Of a DNA stretch of 64,000 nt, positions 33,070 to 43,500 are shown one piece after another (position 1 is the stretch's first letter; each line of letters opens with the position of its first letter). Source of the DNA: Choristoneura fumiferana (taxonomy: Eukaryota > Arthropoda > Insecta > Lepidoptera > Tortricidae); the NCBI RefSeq assembly GCF_025370935.1, contig NC_133472.1, positions 5,429,541-5,493,540 on the forward strand. Reading direction: 5' to 3'. The translations under genes were made by a program, and so were the position numbers. Under the pieces are notes generated by a model that did not search any database, was not told the origin of the DNA, and saw only the letters and a program-made list of their open reading frames with translations.

Positions 33070-33471
33070 ATCTATATAAATAAAAATTAATCTTAAAATG
33101 TGTTGCTAAGCGCAAAACTCGGGAACGACTGGTCCAATTTCGCTAATTCTTTTTTTGTTGTGTTCGTTACTGTCAGGAGAAGGTTTTTACGGAAGAATAT
33201 ACAAAAAAAAATACAACGGGGGCGAAGCCGCGGGCAACAGCTAGTAATATTATAAATGTGAAAGTTTGTGAAGATGTTTGGATGTTTGTTAGGTACTCAA
33301 TCACGTCTAAACCGCTGAACCGATTTAGATGAAATTCGGTAAGTATACAGATAGTTTGAGTCCCGGGGAAGGACATGAAATGTTTTATCCCGGAAAATTT
33401 CATAGTTCCCGCGGGATACCGATAAACGAATACTTACTACGTGGACGGAGACGCGGGCAACAGCTAGTTTC
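33070..33471 (+). repeat. Two tandem Helitron-like fragments ending CTAGT
   Basis: Both end in a GCGGGCAACAGCTAGT-type 3' end (33229-33245 and 33453-33471). The second opens TATTATAAATGTGAAAGTTT and contains AAACCGCTGAACCGATTTAG. Related pieces occur at 2095-2285 and 5150-5335. The CTAG end after a GC-rich hairpin suggests non-autonomous Helitrons, common in Lepidoptera. Confidence 0.6.
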
Positions 33472-33624
33472 GCTATAATTTCTTTAGCTAAATATAATGA
33501 TGTCAACAAGTGTCAACGTGATATTAATAGGTAGGTAGCTCAAAGGCTCCACCTGGTACGTGATTCAGTTTATACTTGACTACACCATCTCTTTTGGATC
33601 AATAAAATATTATTATTATACCTA

Positions 33625-33930
33625 CGTTATAGTGTGGAAAATGCACCTTACGCATTCTCCATATAGTCATACTCACTAACGGCCACACGAGTGTAGTGCG
33701 GCAAATGCACCTTATGCACAGACTAATAAGAGATACTACGACCTTATGCATCCCCGTATTATTATGGTCATACCCACTCGACAACACGAGTTTCCACATT
33801 TGCGATAGAGGGCGTTACAGGTGCATGATGCGACACACCGGGACACAGAGTACATATATAACCCGGGATGAGGCGACTCAGACGCCGTTCAGTTTTTCCT
33901 ACTGAGAATCAAGAGCACATCGATTCAGGT
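33625..33930 (+). promoter_or_regulatory. Possible solo LTR or transposon promoter with TATA and initiator
   Basis: TATATAA near 33855 is followed about 33 bp later by TTCAGTTTT (arthropod Inr TCAGT). Upstream are two diverged units starting GTGTGGAAAATGCACCTTA and GTGCGGCAAATGCACCTTA. Downstream, ACTGAGAATCAAGAGCAC recurs at 57487-57560 and, inverted, 52215-52260. The spacing fits a core promoter; the recurrence suggests it belongs to a repeat rather than to a host gene. Confidence 0.4.
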
Positions 33931-34794
33931 AGTTAAAAAAAATGTCGAAACAAAATGACAGTTTAGTTTTAGTAAGGGTAGGTACACTTTTCTTTAAAAA
34001 TGTTTTTGAAAACGCCCTTTGCCTAACGTCTCTACTCGCGATCACAATCAAATGACAGTAGTAAGCCAAACTGTCCTATGAATGCGATCGCGAGCGCCAG
34101 AAACGATAGGTACGCAATAGACCCTCTGTTACAACTTGGGGATTCTCAAAAACCGAGCCTATTTCTCAAAGCGCCGGCAACGCATCAGTAACTCAGCTTA
34201 AGTTATGGATGTCCATCGGCGGAGATGATTGCTTTCCATCACTCCGCCTGCTCGTTAGCCCCTATTTAAAAAAAAGAAAGATTTGCATTTATAATAATTA
34301 TACATAATGAAGTAAAGTAGGTACTTAACTGACTCATCATCAATTCATCAACAATGGGGTAAAATATTCGACAAATGAATACTTAATATTTATTCAGCTA
34401 GAAAACCCGAGGCGACGACGGGACAAATGTGGAGATAAATGAATTAAATAATTACCTACCCACTTCTACCCATCTTAATAAGTCCTCGTATCATAACACA
34501 GCTCAAACTGATGACCGTTACTTTGCTCGCTTGAGCATTAGATATTATAACAATGTAAGTAATTAAAATTTTTAGGTTTTACAAAATTCCCATTGGAATC
34601 CCAATCCCCAAAAACCGCATCGTCGTCGTGTTCATTATTCCATTATAAAGTCGATGTGCCATTATCATTCGTTGAAGACATGTCAAAGTCATGCCGCAAG
34701 ATTTAGCGAAGCGGTGTAGAACATCGCCATCTGTGCCGTACATGAAGTACTATTTTATACTGTTCGATTCTACAAGTAGTCTTCCTTTCAACTT

Positions 34795-35220
34795 AATGAG
34801 GGCTATCGCGTATGAATTCGCCACTAGAGGCGCTAGTGTAGCGTGAGGTCTCCGAAATGTCAAATCTCATAGTTTTTGGGTGAGCTACGCGGGTTTATTT
34901 CTAATTAGAATTATTTTGTGAATATTTTGTAATATATGAAATTAATTATGGCAAAAATGCGTTCCGGGGCAAAGAATGTCTGTGTTTTGAGACAGTTTTG
35001 TCTTTCGGAAACCTTTGTCCTCCCTTTTTTCCGAACTAAACGGGGACTATGCAACACTGTGGCATGCTCGATATTTTTATGGTATGGTTTTAAGGTTTAT
35101 TAAATATGATTTTAATCTAAACTTTGTTTTCACGCCCGTAATAACAGACTTTGAAAGCCACACTTAAAAACTCACGCAACAGTGCGCCATCTAGTGAGAC
35201 AAAAAACGATAGCCCTCATT
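34795..35220. mobile_element. AATGAGGGCTATCG MITE, copy 2 (inverted)
   Basis: 426 bp, the same ends and body as copy 1 in the opposite orientation. The internal open frame of the other copies is frameshifted here. Confidence 0.85.
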
Positions 35221-35501
35221 AGCAAGCATGTAGCTATGTAGATTATACAAGAATTCCGACAGATGGCGCTATATTACGTTATAAAAAGGAAAGCACCTTG
35301 GTTGTAAGCACAGAGTACTTTATACATATACTTCTTGGACTTCCCTGTGTACACGAAGTAACATTATAACGAAAGTTATTTTATTCTTTCATTTGGCCGC
35401 CATTTTCATCCTCACTTCAACACACCGGCTAAATGCGAGTGGCGCATTGAGGGTTCCGTAAATCGTCTCCGCAGGACGGAACTTTTCCTTCTTCTTGACT
35501 T

Positions 35502-35827
35502 CATCATCATCATCATCCCAGCCTATATACGTCCCACTTGCTGGGCACAGGCCTCCTCTCAGATCAAGAGGGCTTGGGCTATAGTTCCCACGCGGGCCCA
35601 GTGCGGATTGGGAACTTCGCACGCACCATTGAATCGCTTCGCAGGTTTGTGCAGGTTTCCTCACGATGTTTTCCTTCACCGCAAAGCTCGTGGTAAATTT
35701 CAAATGTAATTCCGCACATGAATTTCGAAAAACTCAGAGGTGCGGAGCCGGGGTTCGAACCCACGACCCTCTGCTTGAGAGGCGATAGGTCAAACCACTA
35801 GGCCACCACGGCTTCACGGCTTCACGG
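35502..35827 (-). mobile_element. tRNA-derived SINE, copy 2
   Basis: Same family as 11269-11580, opposite strand, with an 11-bp target duplication CTTCTTGACTT (35491-35501 and 35828-35838). The head shows a small GGCTTCAC triplication at its 5' end (35810-35830). It is inserted in another interspersed repeat (ATCGTCTCCGCAGGACGGAA). Confidence 0.88.
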
Positions 35828-36329
35828 CTTCTTGACTTAATGACTTGAAATTTGCTATGCAAATGTAGTTTTGTTGAATATTAATCTAAGCATGTAACAT
35901 AACATAAGTTTTAATACTATCTGTCAACTGTATATAGTGGATTTATTATGGAATAAATACTGCTACGTTATAGACTTAATTCTGAAGATTATTTTGAAGA
36001 TTCCTCAACTTCGTTGTGCCTACAGCAACAGCAGGGATCACGCTTTCGATTCCACTGGCCTCTCAACAAGTTTGGGTGACAATGCAAGAACAGTCAACAA
36101 AAAGTACAGGCAGGCAAAAAAAGTTTATATTAAAAATGTTTTTTTTATATTTAGGATTTTAATTTATGACGGTGGGCATTCTATTCTACACTTCCACTGA
36201 ACGAAGATATAGGTAGTTAGTTTTAGTTTTGTAACTATAGGACCCCATACATCCTGTATTACCTATTATTATTCTTTTCTTGTATTATTTTCTTTAATTT
36301 TAGACTGTAGTTTTTAATTCTTTTATTTG

Positions 36330-36480
36330 TAATTATTTTATTTTGAAAAATGACTTCCTGCCTAGTTCCTTGCGGCGCATTCTTCTTGTGTTTTTCCGAA
36401 ATCGCTGCACCAAAGAGTATTAGTACCTCGCTGCACATTGCGGCCTATTTAATGAATAAATGATTTGAATTTTGAATTTG
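36330..36480 (+). repeat. LINE-type 3' end
   Basis: GACTTCCTGCCTAGTTCCTT, GCGGCGCATTCTTCTTG and CGGCCTATTTAATGAATAAA then a TTTGAATTTTGAATTTG tail. An inverted relative lies at 53085-53225 (GGCCGCAATGGGCACTTTTA, GAATGCGCCGCAAGAAACTT). Confidence 0.55.
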
Positions 36481-36681
36481 CACTGGTTGGTTATAAATCT
36501 TTCTCTCTAGCTGTACGTCAAAATCATAATACTCTGGTCAAAATAAGCCACTAACGTACCTACCTAAGCAGTTTAGATTTGATAGTTTTTTTTGTGCTTA
36601 TTTTCTACATTATGATATTCGCAGTAATTCTCTAATATAGTGATAATTTAACGTTTTTTATAAACAACCAGATCAAGCACT

Positions 36682-37302
36682 ATGTGTCAAACAATTAACA
36701 CGTGCCTGCAGTCGATTGTATGCATTTTGCAAATGCTGGTCCGGATATTCATGACCACGATGCTCATGGTGGAGAATCTACTAAGGCTAATTATGCAGAC
36801 AATATACAATTTACTTTCTTTCATCACACAAGCTATTTCGATCATCCCGATATGCTGTGTTATGATAATGACATCAAAATTAAGAACCGTAATATGCGGA
36901 GTCGGGGCCGGCGGAGGGGGGGCGGGGGCTGTATCGAAAAACCATACGTGTGACTGTGTCATATCAACTTTGGCAGTACTCGTTATTTTCTACATATTCA
37001 AAGAGGTAGGAGTTCTTGATAGAATGCTGGTAAAAGTGGGCTATTATCCGATCAAGGGGCTAAAGGAAATTGTCATAGACGACGACGACGATGATGATGG
37101 CACGAGGCCGTCGACATTGTCGCCGCCGGATGGAATGTCACCTGACAAGAAAGGCGGTGGAAAGGTCGATGGTCATACAAAGGTCAGAAAGAACACCACG
37201 GCCCTTCCTACCAACGCGACGAAGACTTCATTTTTCTACTACCCCAACCCCTTGAAACCCTACGATCCAATTATATGTACTATTGAAACTGAAGAACCCT
37301 GA
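36682..37302 (+). CDS. Uncharacterised 206-aa membrane protein
   Basis: Not recognised. A long open frame in non-repeat DNA. Residues 11-68 are strongly hydrophobic (two or more membrane segments, rich in Met, Ile and Cys), followed by a Gly/Ala stretch (72-83), a second clear membrane helix (about 92-107, CDCVISTLAVLVIFYIF), a run of seven Asp (133-139) and a hydrophilic Pro/Lys/Thr-rich tail ending in IETEEP. The tail would be cytosolic or lumenal depending on topology. The ATG lies 10 bp after a plausible 3' splice site (CAACCAG, ending at 36671), so an upstream non-coding exon is possible. An AATAAA follows at 37448-37453, about 145 bp after the stop. Codon choice looks coding rather than random, but no homologue was identified. 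Confidence 0.7.
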   Translation: MCQTINTCLQSIVCILQMLVRIFMTTMLMVENLLRLIMQTIYNLLSFITQAISIIPICCVMIMTSKLRTVICGVGAGGGGAGAVSKNHTCDCVISTLAVLVIFYIFKEVGVLDRMLVKVGYYPIKGLKEIVIDDDDDDDGTRPSTLSPPDGMSPDKKGGGKVDGHTKVRKNTTALPTNATKTSFFYYPNPLKPYDPIICTIETEEP

Positions 37303-37447
37303 GTGGTACTATATACGTGGTCAGATAAAACACTGAATAGATTTTAGACAACTAATTTATTTCTATAGTATAATGTTTGCTTTTAATATTTTACTGACTA
37401 ATGTATTGATAGGTATATCCAAATAGTTTATGTGAATATTAAAATAT

Positions 37448-37453
37448 AATAAA
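37448..37453 (+). terminator. Candidate poly(A) signal for the 36682-37302 gene
   Basis: AATAAA in an AT-rich stretch about 145 bp after the TGA stop. This is a usual distance for an insect 3' UTR. Confidence 0.5.
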
Positions 37454-37459
37454 ATAATG

Positions 37460-38224
37460 GTGTTTCTTTTGTACTAAGATTCTCGCATTAACGCTAGTAA
37501 GACTGGAACAATAAGAGTAGGGGAGACCGAGAAGAGGAGTGACAGAGGAAAGTAGTGACAACGTCGATTTTTTGGAGCTTATTATATCTGCTAGCAAGCT
37601 CGTAATAAGTAGCGCGCATTAAATTTTATCTACATGCATATCATAACTTCCGCATTATATGTTCAGAAACGACTATCAAATGGCCATTATTAAGAAACCT
37701 GGTATCTGCGGGTGCATCTTAATGCTCACATTAAAGTACAGTGCATCTTAATGTTTATATTAAAGTATCGGTAATACTTTTTTTAACAATGCATATCTGT
37801 ACATATTGTAGAAAATGTATGACATGCATGTAGATAATAATTATTATTATAAATAAAAAAGTCAGTAACCTAACTTAAAAATACAGGCCATATCTGAACA
37901 TATTATAGAAAACGTATGATATGCATGTAGATAAAGTTATGTATGCGGCTATACATAATTAGGCATTAAAACACTCGTGTGATCTTGTTATAAAACTCGC
38001 CTTCGGCTCGTTTCAAAAAACCACACTCGTACTTTAATGCCTCTCATTATGCACCAGCCACATAATAGTACATTACTGCAGAGGCCATGAAGTAAGGGAT
38101 TGATGGACGAGTTCGGGGTAGACGGCCGAGTCGTAGACGAGGCCGGATAAAACGAGTCCAGCAATCCCTGTTCTGGCCGAGGCTTGTATAGTGCTTTTCT
38201 CAAACAATGTGAGGAAATATTTCA
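37460..38224. other. Stretch with repeats, no gene seen
   Basis: ACATTAAAGTACAGTGCATC and related phrases repeat at 37700-37770. A TCGCCTTCGGCTCGTTTC region with mirrored CATTAAAACACTCGTGT / ACACTCGTACTTTAATG lies at 37965-38045. GGCCGAGGCTTGTATAGTGC at 38177 recurs at 55933 in exd intron 4, so it is a dispersed repeat. Confidence 0.5.
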
Positions 38225-38440
38225 TCCATCCATCCATCCAATCGCATCGCATCGCTTCGCATCGCATCGCATCGTTTCGCATCGCATCGCTTCGCATCGC
38301 ATCGCATCGCATCGCTTCGCATCGCTTCGCATCGCATCACATCGCATCGCATCGCTTAGCATCGCTTCGCATCGCTTGGCATCGCATCGCATCGCTTCGC
38401 ATCGTATCGCATCGCATCGCATCGCATCGCAGTATCGCAA
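38225..38440 (+). repeat. ATCGC pentanucleotide array
   Basis: About 40 units of ATCGC with variants (TTCGC, TTAGC, TTGGC), preceded by a short CATC run. Because the unit is 5 bp, all frames on both strands are open (e.g. RIASH repeats); these are not genes. Confidence 0.95.
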
Positions 38441-39014
38441 ATGCTTATAGAGTAGTGGTGGTTGGCTGTTCGTAATTTTTCCTTTGTCAGTTTAATGTTA
38501 GTAAGTAAAATTAAAAAGTTAGAGCAGCGGACAATAATGGATTTTCATACATACTTCATGGCCTAGGCCAAGAAGTTATGTAGGGAGGTGGTAGGGAGCC
38601 ATAAATGAGAAACTTCATGTCTCCATTTCGTGACATTAACGCATACATTTCCGAGCATGTTTGAGAAAATAACTATTTTAGTTCAAGGTGGTTCAAGTCT
38701 CGAACTATCAAACGCGTGCTGTTGCGAGCTCGTTAGCAGTTAATTAAGTTTCCAAAAATCAACGTTGTCACTACTCCTCTGTCACAACCCTCCTCCACAA
38801 TACAAGTAATATAGGCAGTAATCCGACTTCATACTAGAGGGCCAAAATCGACGCACGCGCTCAGCGGCGCCGGCGCGTCTTACACGACCGCTAACCCAAC
38901 TTCGCTGCGCTGGTCGAGTGAGTGTACGAGAACGTGTGTATTGCAGTACGGGTGCATAAATTCAACGCTGATAAAACCAACATTGTCATTTTTTATTATT
39001 ACAAGCTTTTATTT

Positions 39015-39290
39015 AGTTTCACCTGTCCCGTTGTCTGTCTGTCTGTAGTCAAATCTTGCAAGTCAAATTTGATCAACTACCAGTAGCCAGATTGACTTGA
39101 AATTTGGAATAAGTACTTATGTAAATCGCGTGACAATACAATAAGCTATTATATAGTGACATCCTGGTAGTCCAGCCAGGATCGTCTCCGCAGGACGGAA
39201 CTCTTCAACGGTTAATAGCATCGACTTGAAATTTGGTATGCAAATGTAGTTTGGGTGACAATGCAAGTACAGTCAATAAAAAAAAAAGCT
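39015..39290 (+). repeat. GACTTGAAATTTGG interspersed repeat, full copy
   Basis: CAAATCTTGCAAGTCAAATT, GCCAGATTGACTTGAAATTT, AGGATCGTCTCCGCAGGACG and TGGGTGACAATGCAAGTACA. It is the most complete copy and serves as the comparison for copies interrupted by a MITE (20438) and a SINE (35502). Confidence 0.65.
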
Positions 39291-39354
39291 TGCATGTAAT
39301 TTTTTTTTAATTCCCAGCTGATGCTGAAAGGTAAAATTAATACCTATTAGGTAC

Positions 39355-39378
39355 TTGTGTGTGTGTGTGTGTGTGTGT
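39355..39378. repeat. (TG)n microsatellite
   Basis: About 12 TG units. Confidence 0.9.
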
Positions 39379-40238
39379 CTATGTGTCAGCTGTGTCACCG
39401 TAGCTCACGGGTGGACCGATTTTAATGCGGTTTTAGCGGTGTTCCGTTGTCAAAATGGCGAAAACGGAACCCTTATAGTTTCGCCATGTCTGTCTGTCTG
39501 TCTGCCCAACCGCGGCTTACTACGCACATACAATAAAAATTTACACACGTCTGTTTGACTTTTTGTAGTTGCCAACCCTAGCGATCCGCGCAGCCGTAGG
39601 TATAAATTTCAAGAATACGGCCGAGTCGGTCTACTGCCTGTTACTTGTATTGTGCCTCCTCGGTCTCCCTTACCTACTATGGTTTTTGTTAAATTATGGT
39701 TAATATTAAAACAAATTTATGAAAAGTGTAAGTACCTACAAAGACGCCATTACCATTACCTGACCATAAACATTTGTGATGTGAAAACCTAGAACCTATT
39801 GCAAAATAATTAATCTGTTCAGTAAATCGGTTATTTATTAATTGAATAGATCAAAGTATTTGTCCATTTTTAACTGACTTCAAAAAAGGAGGTTACTTAT
39901 TCGGTTGTATTTTTTTAATGTTTGTTAAGTACCTCAGAACTCCGTCATTAATAGACCGATTTTTTTTGCGTTCGTCTAGGAATGCCTTCAATTAGGTCCC
40001 ATAAGCACCAAATAAGGATCTGATGATCGGATCTTAAGGAAATCGAGGGAACTCTTCAAATATTGTAGGGACACCTATGGTAATTTGGATATATTTAGCA
40101 GTAACTCGTGCATTTGCTCTTGAAAATCATACTTTGGTGAAGTGGAACTGATGATGAAGACCCTTTGAAGACCACATTTGACCAACAGAGCTACTACTCA
40201 ATAACAAGTACCTACTTCACGGGTTGAATTTCAATTAC

Positions 40239-40425
40239 TGTTGAGGATCAATGTCCACCCATCCAAATCATATGTTTTTTAGTTTTAATCTGTGACAACT
40301 CTCCTTGTCTACTATATAGAGAAAAAAATGTCAGCGAATGTGCGTCGTCATAGTTAAGTTATTTTGTGAAGAAAAGTTGGAATAAAAGACAATTATAAGA
40401 AATAAAGTTTTATTTAATATCAACA
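40239..40425 (+). repeat. Copia 5' LTR
   Basis: 187 bp with TG...CA ends. It contains a TATATA-type word (CTACTATATAGA) and an AATAAA near the 3' side, so it can supply promoter and poly(A) signal. Identical to the 3' LTR. Confidence 0.96.
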
Positions 40426-40426
40426 G

Positions 40427-40438
40427 TGGTAGCAGAGC
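40427..40438 (+). other. Copia primer-binding site (initiator Met tRNA)
   Basis: TGGTAGCAGAGC one base after the 5' LTR. Eleven bases match the complement of the 3' end of animal initiator Met tRNA (...CTCTGCTACCA). Confidence 0.8.
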
Positions 40439-40522
40439 GTGGTTTGGTGGTTATGGTTTTGGTTGGTTTCGATGTTGTGCAAGCTCGAGCCGGCCGGCGG
40501 TTACGTTGTGGTTGTGTGATTG

Positions 40523-43500
40523 ATGGCAATAAGAAATATGGCGGAAGCAAATTTTCAAACAATAAAAATAAAACAGTTTGCGGGCGAAGATTTCGCGATT
40601 TGGAAGTTTCGCATTACAAGTATCCTGCGGGAAAATGATTGCGAAAAAGCAATAGAAAGCATGGCTTTCGCGAGTGTTCCAGAGCACAAAAAATTGGAAG
40701 CTCGTGCACAAAGCATTATTATAAATGGAGTCGCTGACAGTCACATTGATTATATACAAGACGAAAATACGGCGTACAACATGATGTCAAAGCTGGAAAA
40801 ACAATTTATGAAAAAAGGTACAAGAAGCAAACTATTTATCAGGCGGCAACTGAACGAAATAAAGTATAGGGAAGGAACCCCACTGGCAGAACATTTTGTT
40901 ATGCTGTCAAAACTCTTCGGACAACTCAGAGACGCCGGGAGCGCATTATCTGAAGAAGAAAAAGTAAATGTTTTGTTGTTATCCATGCCGCAGTCATTTG
41001 AAATTGTGGTGACAGCAATAGAGTCGCTGCCCAACTTGACAGTAGATATAGTCAAAGATCGGCTTCTAGGAGAAGAAGAAAAAAGAATGAAAAATACACA
41101 TACAGTAGAGCAGCACAGAACTTCATTTTTATGTTTTTCATGTGGTAAAGAAGGCCACAAAAGCTTTGAATGTGGAGCGAGAAGCCAGGGATATGGCAGA
41201 CAAGAACAGACTTATCAGGGACCAGCTCGAGGAAGAAATCAGAGTCATTCAAGAGGTCAAGGCAGAGTTATGCAAGCGCCACAAAGAGCAGGATTTAATA
41301 ATCAAGGATTTTTACCAAGAGGAAGAGGTCGAGGTTTTTCAAATAGAGGAAGAGGATTTAGAGGACATTGGAGAGGACAGCAGGGACAAGGACAGAACTA
41401 TTCAGGGAGAGAGTTTCAATCATATGCTGCGTCTTCACAGAAAGATCATGCCTTTTTAGCTGGAAGTGAATATAATAGTGAACTCGATAATCAAAAGTGC
41501 AGTGAAATAGTGTGGTGCGTAGACTCTGGGTCATCAGATCATCTTACAAACAATAAAAACGCTTTTTCAGAGTACATTGAACTCAGTGAGCCAAAGGTTA
41601 TTGCAGCAGCCAAAAATGGAGTCAGTTTGCTGGCTGTTGGTGTTGGCAACATAAAGGCAAGATGTTATGTTGGTAAAAGGTATGTTGACTGTACTATCAA
41701 AAATGTTTACTATGTGCCAGAACTAAGAAAAAATTTGCTGTCTGTATCTAATATTGAAAATCATGGTTATAGGGTGGAATTTTTAAATGGAAAAGTAAGA
41801 GTTTATAAATATGACTTGTTAACAATGATTGGAAATAGTGAAGGATCTTTGTACACAATTAAAATGCAGATACTAACTGATGAATGTAATCTCAGTGACA
41901 ATAATGACAATCACATGAAGCAGTTGTGGCACAGACGGTTCGCTCACCTAGGCTTAAAGAATTTAACTTTGCTCTCACAAAATAAAATGGTAAATGGTAT
42001 TGATGACTTGACTAAATGTAAAAATAATGACCATGTATGCGAGCCATGTTTGTTAGGGAAAATGACGAGACAGCCTTTTAACAGACAAGGACGTAGGGCG
42101 ACCAGACCACTCGAATTAGTACATACTGACGTTTGTGGCCCTATCACCCCAGTGACTGAGGACGGACACAAATACTTCCTAACATTTATCGACGACTATA
42201 CTCATTTTGTTTGGGTATACCTCCTTTCCAATAAAAGTGAGGTGTTTGAAAAATTTAAGCAGTACTATTACTTTGCAACAAACCATTTTAATGCCAATAT
42301 ATTAAAGTTAAAATCAGATAATGGAGGAGAATATATATCAAGAGAATTTCAGGATTTTTGTTATAATAAGGGTATACAAATGCATTACACAGTTCCATAC
42401 AGTCCTCAACTAAATGGAACAGCGGAACGTATGAACCGCACATTAATTGAAAAAACAAAAACTATCCTATTAGACTCTAAACTAGGCAAAGAATTTTGGG
42501 GACATGCAGTGTTATTTTCAGCATATGTGACTAATAGAAGCCCGACTGAAGGAAAACATCAAACACCATCTGAACTGTGGGAAGGCAGGAAACCTGATGT
42601 TTCCAATATGAGAGTTTTTGGATGCACCGCATATAACCATGTGCCAAAAGAATTACGGCAAAAATTAGATAATTCTGGAAAGAAAATGATTTTTATTGGA
42701 TATTTCACCTCAGGCTATAAATTGTATGATATGGAAACACGGAAAGTAATATCGGCTCGAAACGTAATCTTTGATGAGACAAAACCAGAAAGTGACAATT
42801 CTACGAGATATATACTTGACAGGACAGAAAAGGAGACAGATGATAGAAGTGAAAAAGAACAAGAAAGTGAAGAGGAAGACAATGATGAAAATGTATCAAT
42901 AGACAGCACAGAGAGAAAACCAGAGAAAAGGAATACAGGAAATGAAAATAGAAAAGAAGGAGAGACACAAGAAACAAAAGTAGTAACAGAGAAGACAGAA
43001 GACTTAGAAAGAGGGAGAGAAAAAAGAAAAATAAGAAAACCAGTTTGGCAAAAAGACTATGAAATTAATTTAGATGAGAGTGATACAGCATTATATGCAT
43101 TATTATCAAATTATCAGGATGTTCCAACAAATTTTGATGACATTAAAGGAAGAAAAGATGAAAAGGAATGGAATAAGGCAATATATGAAGAATTAAAGGT
43201 TTTAAAGGAAAATGAAACATGGAAGTTTATGCCTGTACCAGAGAATGAAAAGTTACTGGATAGTAGATGGGTTTTTACAAAGAAGAACATCGGAGAGCAA
43301 GAAATACCTAAAGCAAGATTAGTGGTGAAAGGTTACCAACAAAAAGATAAATTGGAAAATATATACTCACCTGTTTTGAAATTACAAACCTTAAGAGTTC
43401 TTCTATCAGTAGCTGCACAAATGGATTATGAAATTCACCAAATGGATGTCAAAGGCGCATTTTTGTATGGCAGGATTGATGAGGCAGTATATTTGAAACC

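Noticed and set aside
33855..33960. Host gene promoter (TATA, TCAGT, then ATGTCGAAACAAAATG)
   Set aside because: The downstream text recurs at 57487 and, inverted, 52215, so it is part of a repeat; the ORF is short.
36659..36664. TATAAA as promoter of the 206-aa gene
   Set aside because: It is only 23 bp before the ATG, so transcription would start inside the coding region; a 3' splice site in between is more plausible.
38184..38475. Overlapping open frames encoding RIASH-type repeats on both strands
   Set aside because: They follow from the 5-bp ATCGC array, which has no stop in any frame; there is no start context or unique flank.
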